DNA of 40,123 bases from a virus, in IMG/VR virus record IMGVR_UViG_3300031226_000005, positions 1 through 40,123 of that record. One strand, 5' to 3'. A model generated the notes under the pieces. That model was not told where the DNA came from. It made no database searches and saw only the letters and a program-made list of their open reading frames with translations. Made by a program: the position numbers and the translations under genes. Shown piece by piece: positions 15,316 through 21,311 of the stretch. Within the stretch, counting starts at the first letter, position 1, and each line of letters begins with the position of its first letter.

Positions 15316-15612
15316 ATGAGGCACTGGGCGTACGGCGAAGTGCTCGACGATGACGACTTGGACTGGCTGGCCGATCATGTCATTGACGTCTACTCGTCGA
15401 CGACGGAGCGCAGCGCTGCGATTCCGGCACCGCACAACGGACAGCTGGCGTACGTATCGGGAGACGGCTTGACGATGTTTTCCGGTAGCAGCGGCGGCAG
15501 CGGCGGGACGTGGAAAAAGCTAGTCACCATCCCCGGCGGCGGGACGACCGGGCAGGCGCTGATCAAAGCGTCCGGGACGGACTATGACGTGACGTGGGGG
15601 ACACCGTCATGA
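15316..15612 (+). CDS. Short tail fibre-like protein
   Basis: A 98-aa protein from ATG 15316 with GGGAGGGAAG upstream. The SSTTERSAAIPAPHNGQLAYVSG segment and the terminal GGTTGQALIKASGTDYDVTWG are both common in phage tail fibre or minor tail proteins, the latter usually at the end of a fibre stalk module. It overlaps the next gene by ATGA. Too short to be a full fibre; it may be a baseplate plug or a fibre adaptor. Confidence 0.7.
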   Translation: MRHWAYGEVLDDDDLDWLADHVIDVYSSTTERSAAIPAPHNGQLAYVSGDGLTMFSGSSGGSGGTWKKLVTIPGGGTTGQALIKASGTDYDVTWGTPS

Positions 15613-15929
15613 CGGATGAATTGGACGATCTGGCCGCCGAGCCGGACGACGACGCAGCGCCGGCGGACGACGTCGATCACGGATGGGCCGACGCTGACAC
15701 ATACGACGGTCCGTGCGTCGGCGGGCCGTACGCAGGGCGGACAGCGTCGAGCAGGTTCCCGCGCGGCTTCCTGCTCGTCGACAGGCCGAACGGGCGCGCG
15801 TGGGTGTACGCGTATGCCGGCAATGTGTTCATGTGCCAGGGCGAAGCGTCGCCGCTGGACGAGGCCGGCCGCTGGACTGCCGCGGAAGGCGGCGACTACG
15901 ACGTCATTGCGTATGACGAGGTGCCGTGA
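15609..15929 (+). CDS. Conserved-type small acidic protein near lysis genes
   Basis: A 106-aa protein from ATG 15609 (ATGA overlap; GGGGGA site). The first 30 residues are very acidic (DELDDLAAEPDDDAAPADDVD). The rest has YDGPCVGGPYAGRTASSRFPRG followed by FLLVDRPNGRAWVYAY, a beta-rich segment that I believe occurs in other actinophages without an assigned role. It is between the last tail gene and endolysin, so it could be structural or lysis-related. Confidence 0.68.
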   Translation: MTDELDDLAAEPDDDAAPADDVDHGWADADTYDGPCVGGPYAGRTASSRFPRGFLLVDRPNGRAWVYAYAGNVFMCQGEASPLDEAGRWTAAEGGDYDVIAYDEVP

Positions 15930-16720
15930 TGACAACGAAGGCGTACGAGAACGTCAAGACGCTGTGCCGCGGGATCGAGCACATTTTCCCGTCCGCTGTG
16001 TGTTCCGGGATCGTCGGAGACACGCGGCATAAGCAGCGCAAGCAAGGGACGTATCACCTGAGCCGGCAGGATAATCCGGCGGGCACGTACTCGGTGATCC
16101 GTCCCGACGACAAGGCCGGCAACGGGCCGGACGACGCTGCCGCCGCGTTTGATATCAGCATGAATCGCACAGACATGGCGCTGGCGACGTCGCGGCTGAT
16201 GCGAGTCTGGGCGAACGGCAGCGATCCGCGACGCAAGTATCTGAACGCCTTCAACGGCTGGACGGGTACCGGCGACGCGCAGCGCTTCGACATGGTGACG
16301 CATCGGTCCGGTTGGGCCAGTCCCGATCACAAGTGGCACTTGCACGCTGAGATACGCCGGCTGTATGTCCTCAATGCAGCGATGGTCAAGGCTGTTCTGT
16401 CTGCGTTGAGCGGACAGAACGTGCCGGCGTATCTCGCGAGCATCGGCGTCACGGCGCGGCCGGTCGCGCGAATCAGCGTGCCGGGCTATCCCGGTCGGGT
16501 GCTGCGCCGGACGGACAGTACGAAGTCCGATCCGGCCGTGCAGGTGTGGCAGCAACGGATGCTTGCGCGCGGTTGGAAAACGATCGGCAAAGCTGACGGC
16601 CGATTCGGGCCGAGACTGGAAAGCTGCGTCCGGCGATTCCAGAAATCCTGCAAGGTCCCCGATGACGGCGTTATCGGCCCGAAGACCTGGCCTCTGCCGT
16701 GGACCCGCCCGCTCGGCTAG
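15929..16720 (+). CDS. Endolysin: M15-like peptidase plus peptidoglycan-binding domain
   Basis: A 263-aa lysin. The N-terminal domain (about 1-150) has the layout of metallopeptidases of the M15/VanY type: His43 in GTYHLS, Asp75 in AAAAFDIS and His137 (with His139) in DHKWHLHAE as likely zinc ligands, implying cleavage of stem-peptide bonds. Residues about 199-258 match a PG_binding_1 domain (DPAVQVWQQRMLARGW, FGPRLESCVRRFQKSCKV, DGVIGPKTW). No signal peptide is present, so export needs the holin at 16976. ATG 15929 overlaps the previous stop (TGATG); GAGG is upstream. It ends where the leftward Tad2-like gene ends. Confidence 0.85.
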   Translation: MTTKAYENVKTLCRGIEHIFPSAVCSGIVGDTRHKQRKQGTYHLSRQDNPAGTYSVIRPDDKAGNGPDDAAAAFDISMNRTDMALATSRLMRVWANGSDPRRKYLNAFNGWTGTGDAQRFDMVTHRSGWASPDHKWHLHAEIRRLYVLNAAMVKAVLSALSGQNVPAYLASIGVTARPVARISVPGYPGRVLRRTDSTKSDPAVQVWQQRMLARGWKTIGKADGRFGPRLESCVRRFQKSCKVPDDGVIGPKTWPLPWTRPLG

Positions 16721-16944
16721 TCCAGCTCAACGACTGTCCAATCTGACGCGCGCATGTCATCGGCGGTAGGCGTGTACGCGATGTGCGAGTGATCTCCAGT
16801 GATCACTACGGCGTGCCCGAAGCGAAACGTAACGCCTCGTCCCGGAAGGCCGGGGCGAGTGACCCGGCGGCCTTTCGATCCGCGCCCGCGCAGACTGGCC
16901 ATCGCTTCCTCGTACGTCATGCCGCTGTCCGTATCGGTAATCAT
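16717..16944 (-). CDS. Tad2/DUF2829-like small protein (possible anti-Thoeris)
   Basis: A 75-aa leftward gene between endolysin and holin. It has the DUF2829 layout: MTYEEAMASLRGRGSKGRRV near the start, a short beta centre (GVTFRFGHAVVITGD), then YTPTADDMRASDWTVVE at the end. Proteins of this family include Tad2, which sequesters the Thoeris signal molecule. The start is ATG at 16944 (minus), with GGGAGAAA on that strand upstream. It faces away from the holin start (16976) and ends over the endolysin stop, so it is antisense to the late operon and probably a moron. No promoter was located. The family call is by motif order only. Confidence 0.6.
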   Translation of the reverse strand: MITDTDSGMTYEEAMASLRGRGSKGRRVTRPGLPGRGVTFRFGHAVVITGDHSHIAYTPTADDMRASDWTVVELD

Positions 16945-16975
16945 GACTTCGCTTTCTCCCGAAAGGGGAATCGTA

Positions 16976-17275
16976 GTGGACGTCAACCCTGTCGACGTCG
17001 GGCTTGCCGCGGCAGTGCTGCCGCCGGTCGTGGCGCTGATCAATCAGCGGCGCTGGCCGGCACAGTTGAAAGGGCTCGTCGCGCTGGCGGTGTGCCTGCT
17101 CTACGCGACGCTGGCCGTCTGGCTGCGCGGCCCGATCGTATTCTCGGCGTGGCGCGACGCTGCGCTGACTGTTGCCGGCACGGCGTTCGCCGCGTACCGG
17201 CTGTGGTGGCAGCCGTCCGGCATCGCGCCGGCCGTCGAAGCGGCGACGAGCGTGAACGGATCAGGCGCGGCCTAG
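16976..17275 (+). CDS. Holin-like membrane protein
   Basis: A 99-aa protein from GTG 16976 with a strong AAAGGGGAA site. Three hydrophobic segments are seen: VDVGLAAAVLPPVVALI, LVALAVCLLYATLAVWL and AALTVAGTAFAAYRLWW, followed by a short hydrophilic tail. Placed directly after the endolysin (with only the leftward Tad2-like gene between), it is the best holin candidate. The larger frame upstream of this start is antisense to the Tad2-like gene and is not used. Confidence 0.75.
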   Translation: MDVNPVDVGLAAAVLPPVVALINQRRWPAQLKGLVALAVCLLYATLAVWLRGPIVFSAWRDAALTVAGTAFAAYRLWWQPSGIAPAVEAATSVNGSGAA

Positions 17276-17440
17276 TCCGTGGTGCGGACAGTCGGCGCGC
17301 GTTTCCATGCGGACCCAGCCGTTACCCATCGATACGCCGTAGAGCCGGCCTAGGCCCTTCCACGCATACGGGCAGAGGCAATCGGCGGTGTTCAGCCATT
17401 TCAGCCAGCGGGCCAGACTGTCCGCGTTCGGTGTGCTCAC
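17261..17440 (-). CDS. 59-aa Cys/His protein, leftward
   Basis: A short leftward gene starting at GTG 17440 (minus). It encodes C21-x-C23, the segment WKGLGRLYGVSMGNGWVRM and C51-x-H53-H54, a likely tiny zinc-binding fold. I recall proteins with this GRLYGVSMG core in other actinophages, but no function. Its end overlaps the holin end by 15 bases, tail to tail. In-frame stops lie four codons upstream of the GTG, so the start is well bounded. Too short for most ORF callers at a 60-residue cut-off. Confidence 0.65.
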   Translation of the reverse strand: MSTPNADSLARWLKWLNTADCLCPYAWKGLGRLYGVSMGNGWVRMETRADCPHHGLGRA

Positions 17441-17494
17441 AAACTTGCCAGCCTAGGCGCAGCGACATGCAGCGCGCAGGCGCTTTCGGAAATT

Positions 17495-17525
17495 GAGCCG
17501 TCACCTTCGGGTGACGGCTCTTTTT
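17495..17525 (+). terminator. Rho-independent terminator of the late operon
   Basis: Perfect 11-base arms GAGCCGTCACC and GGTGACGGCTC with a TTCG tetraloop, followed directly by TTTTT. It ends rightward transcription after the lysis genes and separates late from early genes. Confidence 0.93.
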
Positions 17526-17695
17526 GTCGTTCCGACGTGCCGCTGCGCAGCGTTGCGGGCCGGCAATTCCAGTTTCTCGAAAACGCCTACGCGTTCACGT
17601 CTGCCCGCCTAACGTTCCCAACGAATCCACTCACCCGACATTCCGCAGCCGTCCGAGGTGATCGCACGTGACAACGACACGCACGCCGACTCGTC
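17526..17695 (+). other. Intergenic stretch before the early operon
   Basis: This 170-base stretch between the terminator and the first early gene should hold the early promoter, but no convincing -35/-10 pair was found by eye. A 29-codon open frame from GTG 17658 is likely spurious. Confidence 0.4.
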
Positions 17696-18088
17696 TTGCC
17701 CGCGCGCCGTAACGGTGGCGGGCTCGTTCCCGTCCAGCAACGGCTGACGGAACAGCAGCTACAAGATCTCGTGATGGCGATGTGCCGCGCACTCGGCCTG
17801 TACGCCTATCACACGTACAACTCACGCAAGTGCGCGCCTGGTTTTCCCGATCTCGTCATCATCGGCGAACGGGTCCTCTGGCGTGAACTCAAAAGCTGGC
17901 AGCCGTCGAGACGGCCGACCAGCGCGCAACTGAAGGTCCTATCCGGACTCTCCCATGCCGGCCAGGATGTCGCCGTCTGGCGGCCCGCCGATTGGTTTTC
18001 CGGCCGTATCAAAGCGCAACTCATGGCGATCCGCCATCGACCGCCGAAACGGGGCGACTACCGTGCATCGTCCACTACCGCACAATGA
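17696..18088 (+). CDS. VRR-NUC nuclease (Holliday-junction-resolvase-like)
   Basis: A 130-aa nuclease of the PD-(D/E)XK superfamily. The core is Gly49-Phe-Pro51-Asp52 (APGFPDLVII) followed by Glu64-Leu-Lys66 (WRELKSW), with an upstream helix carrying Glu and Gln (TEQQLQDLVMAMCRALG). A later SAQLKVLSGLSHAGQDVAVWRP stretch is typical of VRR-NUC domains, which cut branched or single-strand junctions during replication and recombination. The start is uncertain: TTG 17696 is the only in-frame choice that covers the whole domain, but its ribosome site is poor. It is the first gene of the early operon. Confidence 0.83.
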   Translation: MPARRNGGGLVPVQQRLTEQQLQDLVMAMCRALGLYAYHTYNSRKCAPGFPDLVIIGERVLWRELKSWQPSRRPTSAQLKVLSGLSHAGQDVAVWRPADWFSGRIKAQLMAIRHRPPKRGDYRASSTTAQ

Positions 18089-18356
18089 CGATCAGCTGCC
18101 GCTGTTCTACGAGCCGGCAGCTGCCGAACCGCCGAAGCCGCGACGTCGTCCGATCGAGCCGGATGCTGCGCGGTACCAACGATTCAAGCCGAAACGGCGC
18201 ACGCTCTGCATGGATTGCATCCGCGACATTCACGCGCGCGGGATAGCTGTCGCGCCGCTGCCGCAAGTCGCATCCTGGCGACGCGTCACGGGTTCCGGCG
18301 ACGTCGACTTGCTGTGTGACAAGCATCGCCGCGTCCGAAGCGAGGCCGGCCGATGA
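18063..18356 (+). CDS. Small Cys/His protein, early operon
   Basis: A 97-aa protein from GTG 18063, overlapping the nuclease gene by 26 bases; CGGGGCG lies upstream. A Pro/Arg-rich N-terminus leads to C49-x2-C52, His57, then C85-x2-His88, so a single zinc site is likely (TLCMDCIRDIHARG, then LLCDKHRRV). Function unknown; DNA or protein binding is plausible given the basic charge. It overlaps the next gene by ATGA. Confidence 0.72.
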   Translation: MHRPLPHNDDQLPLFYEPAAAEPPKPRRRPIEPDAARYQRFKPKRRTLCMDCIRDIHARGIAVAPLPQVASWRRVTGSGDVDLLCDKHRRVRSEAGR

Positions 18357-18535
18357 CTGCTGAAAAGCCCGATCTCAGCGAGGAACTGCGGCGCATGGCG
18401 GACGAGCGTATCGCGCGACTGCGCAACAAGCGACGTGTCCGGGCAGCGATGAAAGCTGCGCGCGACATCGGATTGCAGCGCCGGCACGCCGCAAAGATGG
18501 CCCGCATCCGAGCACAGAAAGGAAAGGACACGTGA
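18353..18535 (+). CDS. 60-aa basic helical protein
   Basis: Starts at ATG 18353 within the previous stop and is preceded by GAGG. It is almost wholly helical and strongly basic (LRRMADERIARLRNKRRVR, then AAKMARIRAQKGKD). No family recognised. It may bind nucleic acid or simply bridge the coupled genes on either side. Confidence 0.65.
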   Translation: MTAEKPDLSEELRRMADERIARLRNKRRVRAAMKAARDIGLQRRHAAKMARIRAQKGKDT

Positions 18536-18798
18536 TGACTGCTGCCGCCCCGTTGGTGTTTGCCGACGCCTACGACATGTCCCGACCGGGCTCGCCGTTC
18601 AGCAACGGATTTGAAGGCGAGACATGGATGGTGGCATGGTGCGAATCCTGCCAACATCGTTCCGACTGCGCGCTGCTCGACGTCGCGTATCTGGGGCGGA
18701 CGCCGTCTGAGTGGATCGAGCTAGATCCGCTGTCGCTGCGAAACCGGTATTTCTGCAAGGCGTGGATTCTCGATACAGACACGTGCGGGCAGCCGTGA
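18535..18798 (+). CDS. Small Cys-containing protein, early operon
   Basis: An 87-aa protein from ATG 18535 behind a very good site (AGAAAGGAAAGGA). It contains FSNGFEGETWMVAWCESCQH, then DCALLDVAYLGRTPSEWIE and YFCKAW, giving C-x2-C, C and C as possible metal ligands. This layout is common among small actinophage proteins without known roles. It overlaps the Cas4-like nuclease gene by four bases, which suggests a shared pathway. Confidence 0.7.
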   Translation: MTAAAPLVFADAYDMSRPGSPFSNGFEGETWMVAWCESCQHRSDCALLDVAYLGRTPSEWIELDPLSLRNRYFCKAWILDTDTCGQP

Positions 18799-19778
18799 GT
18801 GTGTCGCGGGACGAACTTGCCGCGCTGATCGCCGACATTCGCGGTGCCGGCAACGCTACGGATACGGCCGTGGCGACGCTTGCGCCGCTCAATCCGGAAC
18901 CGCTCTGCCGACTGTGCATGAAAGCGCTCGACGTCCGTGACGTCGACGTTGGGACGCACGCAGAGTGCGAGCCGGTCCGTGACGTCGGAGCGCTGCCGGC
19001 CCCGGCCCTTGCTGAGCTGTCCGCGGCACTGGTCGCGTACGAGCAGAGCCGGGATCGGTCACGACAGACAACGATCGGGCCGTCAGAGGTCGGCGTCGCA
19101 TGTGATCGCAGACTCGGATACATCCTGCGGAACGCTCCGAAACAGCCAGACGAGCAGGTCAAGTGGGCTCCGATGCTCGGTACCGCGATGCACGCTGTCA
19201 ACGCGGATGCGCTGACTCTGGCAAACGAACGGCTCGGACGCGTCCGCTGGCTCGTTGAACGGCGAGTGGAGCCGATGCCGGGCCTGTTCGGCAACACGGA
19301 CGCGTACGACACGGACACGGACACTGTCACGGACTGGAAAATCGTCGGGAAGTCCACTGTCGAAAAGGCGCGGCGGAACGGACCCAGCGAACAGTACGTA
19401 GTCCAAGCGCACGTCTACGGCCGTGGCTGGCAACGGCTCGGGTATGACCCGAAGTGGGTGCGGATTCTCTATCTGCCGCGCTGGTCGCACAGCATCGCTG
19501 ACGCGTACGAGTGGACAGCGCCGTATTCGCGGCTCGTCGCAGAGAAAGCACTCGCCCGGCTGCGCGCTGTCGACGAGCGGCTAACGACACTCGACGTCGC
19601 GACACATCCCGAACGCTGGGCGGACGTCGCGGCAACGCCGACGAGCGACGCGTGTCATTGGTGCCCGTATCACCGACGAGCGCGGCAGGCTATCGACTTT
19701 CACGGATGCTCCGGCTACCAGTCAAAGCCCGCCCAGGCCGTCAACGATTATCTGGACAGTCTGCCAGCTTCAACCTAG
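18795..19778 (+). CDS. Cas4/RecB-like exonuclease with N-terminal Zn knuckle
   Basis: A 327-aa nuclease. An N-terminal knuckle (C38-x2-C41, His55, C58) precedes the nuclease core: C103 in GPSEVGVACDRRLGY, His133 in GTAMHAVNAD, Asp169 in GNTDAYD, Asp180-Trp-Lys182 and the QYVVQAHVYG motif. These match PD-(D/E)XK RecB/Cas4-type enzymes. C287-x2-C290 and C305 near the C-terminus could complete a 4Fe-4S cluster with C103, although the last spacing is longer than usual. It likely trims DNA ends for recombination or replication, beside the SSB-like gene. No CRISPR array is present, so an adaptation role is unlikely. Start GTG 18795 overlaps the previous stop. Confidence 0.83.
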   Translation: MSVSRDELAALIADIRGAGNATDTAVATLAPLNPEPLCRLCMKALDVRDVDVGTHAECEPVRDVGALPAPALAELSAALVAYEQSRDRSRQTTIGPSEVGVACDRRLGYILRNAPKQPDEQVKWAPMLGTAMHAVNADALTLANERLGRVRWLVERRVEPMPGLFGNTDAYDTDTDTVTDWKIVGKSTVEKARRNGPSEQYVVQAHVYGRGWQRLGYDPKWVRILYLPRWSHSIADAYEWTAPYSRLVAEKALARLRAVDERLTTLDVATHPERWADVAATPTSDACHWCPYHRRARQAIDFHGCSGYQSKPAQAVNDYLDSLPAST

Positions 19779-19797
19779 AGAGAAAGGCCAGTCCCCC

Positions 19798-20550
19798 GTG
19801 ACGATGACAATGGAGAGTCTGCAAGTCTCAACTATGGCGATCAGCGTGCAGACGCTGACACTTGGCAAGCGGCAGGTGACACTATCCATATTCCGGCAGT
19901 TTGTTAAGGACAACCTCATCGCCTACGACGGAACGCTGCGCGGTCGGCCGATCGGCTGGGTGAACTACCACCCCGACAAGGAATGCGCCGACCTTCAAGA
20001 CGATGATCACTGGCATGTCGTTTGGACACCTGACGAAGACCTAGTCAGAGTGTCCAATGTCGAGCGCCTGCCAGCCGCAGGATTCTTTCACGCGTTTGCA
20101 GGAGACGATCTAATCTGGGCTAGCGCGCGGGAAAGCTGGTTCCAAGGAAGGAGGTCGCGCAACCTGTCGGAGGGCTCGCCAGTGGGCTTCGGCTATCGAC
20201 ATGACGTCGATGTGTACGGTCTGCCAACAGACGCAGCGGTGCGCCTGAGTCGCATTAGCCGAATGGTCCGAGAGTATGCCGCTGGCGACGACGAGTCGCA
20301 GAAGTGGTTCCATCCCGCTCAGATTCCTGGGCTTGAGGGTTCTGTCGGCTGCTGGATCTCGGCTTCCGCCATGCGACGTGCCCTGGTGCACGTCGGCGAT
20401 GAGCTTGCAGACTCGGGTTCCGACAGACCTTCCGGCTTTTGTCTAGACCGAGTCGATCGGGAAGTCGAAGCTGAGGCAGCAAGACGCCAACGGCATCGCA
20501 ATATCCGAGAGTCCATCGGTGACATGCCGCAGCTATTCATTGCGGTGTGA
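19798..20550 (+). CDS. Unrecognised protein with atypical base use
   Basis: A 250-aa protein from GTG 19798 with AGAAAGG upstream. No family recognised. The N-terminal 70 residues (VQTLTLGKRQVTLSIFRQF, GTLRGRPIGWVNYHPDKE, HWHVVWTPDEDLVRV) look like a compact alpha/beta domain; the middle is Arg/Asp-rich; the C-terminal third is helical and ends with RRQRHRNIRESIGDMPQLFIAV. Codons such as AGA, TCT, CTA and ACT are more frequent than in the flanking genes and GC looks lower, suggesting recent gain. It lies between the Cas4-like nuclease and the SSB-like protein, so a role in DNA metabolism or defence evasion is possible but unproven. Confidence 0.75.
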   Translation: MTMTMESLQVSTMAISVQTLTLGKRQVTLSIFRQFVKDNLIAYDGTLRGRPIGWVNYHPDKECADLQDDDHWHVVWTPDEDLVRVSNVERLPAAGFFHAFAGDDLIWASARESWFQGRRSRNLSEGSPVGFGYRHDVDVYGLPTDAAVRLSRISRMVREYAAGDDESQKWFHPAQIPGLEGSVGCWISASAMRRALVHVGDELADSGSDRPSGFCLDRVDREVEAEAARRQRHRNIRESIGDMPQLFIAV

Positions 20551-20588
20551 TCCTGCAACATTCAACCAACAGAACGGAGTACTACCGC

Positions 20589-21212
20589 ATGTCCATTTGG
20601 GATGACCCCGCGCTACAGGCACCGCCCGAGGCCGACTATGTCCGGCTGGACAAGGTCGGCGACGGCTTTGACGGGCGCGTCGTCACTGTCACGAAGCAGA
20701 CCTTCGACGATGGTTCGGCCGCCCCGCAGGTCACGTTTCTCGACGACAGCGACGGCGAAACACGCAATTGGACGGCCGGGCAGATTGACAGCAAGCGCAA
20801 GCTGGCTGAGCTGAGGCCCGAGGCCGGCGACCATATCAGCGTGCGATTTACCGGCACGACCGGCAAATTCAAGCACATCACTATCACAGTGAACGCGCGG
20901 AACTATCAGCAGCCTCCGGCCCCGCAAGGTTTCTTCACTCACAACGCAACGGCTCCGGCGACGCCGCCGCGCGGCGCAGCGGACGCAACGGTCGTCCAGT
21001 TGCCGACGTATCAGCCTGCGCCGCCGCCCGTGTACGCGACGAACACGCCGAACAGCGGGCCGGGCAACGGCAACGGGTACGCCACCGATCCCGGTCCGAC
21101 GAACACAGCGGATGCGCCGCCGACCGGGGTCGACCCGAACGTGTGGGCGCGCATGGATGACGGACAGCGTCGGCAGCTGCTGCAAGTCATGGGCGGCGTT
21201 CCGGCGTTCTGA
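20589..21212 (+). CDS. SSB-like DNA-binding protein
   Basis: A 207-aa protein from ATG 20589 with ACGGAG upstream; an earlier in-frame start lies within the previous gene. Residues about 13-105 form a beta-rich, OB-like core (ADYVRLDKVGDGFDGRVVTV, PQVTFLDDSDGETRNWTAGQ, GDHISVRFTGTTGKFKHITI). A long Pro/Ala/Gly/Asn linker follows (about 108-185), then a short conserved tail, DPNVWARMDDGQRRQLLQVM. The layout of OB core, disordered linker and tail resembles phage single-strand-binding proteins, and the next gene is the primase-helicase. The exact family is unsure. Confidence 0.68.
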   Translation: MSIWDDPALQAPPEADYVRLDKVGDGFDGRVVTVTKQTFDDGSAAPQVTFLDDSDGETRNWTAGQIDSKRKLAELRPEAGDHISVRFTGTTGKFKHITITVNARNYQQPPAPQGFFTHNATAPATPPRGAADATVVQLPTYQPAPPPVYATNTPNSGPGNGNGYATDPGPTNTADAPPTGVDPNVWARMDDGQRRQLLQVMGGVPAF

Positions 21213-21219
21213 CAGCGAA

Positions 21220-21259
21220 GCGGCCCCGTCGGTACAAGGAGTTAAACCGACGGGGCCGC
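21220..21259 (+). terminator. Perfect hairpin between SSB-like and primase-helicase genes
   Basis: Arms of 14 bases, GCGGCCCCGTCGGT (21220-21233) and ACCGACGGGGCCGC (21246-21259), flank a 12-base loop that contains AAGGAG. No T-run follows. It could be a T-less actinobacterial terminator or attenuator, or an RNA-processing signal. Downstream CCTCC (21264-21268) could pair with the loop. Confidence 0.6.
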
Positions 21260-21311
21260 GTGTTCCTCCCCGGATTCGCAGCAGCCGACTTTGAGTGTAG
21301 GGGGCGCAGCC

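Noticed and set aside
16783-17496. Plus-strand 237-codon frame across the holin region
   Set aside because: Arg-rich shadow; the holin frame and the two leftward genes explain the region better.
17658-17747. Short frame from GTG before the VRR-NUC gene
   Set aside because: 29 codons, no ribosome site, no recognisable feature.
18795-19778. Cas4-like gene considered as part of a CRISPR adaptation module
   Set aside because: No cas1/cas2 or array nearby; placement among replication genes fits a phage recombination nuclease.
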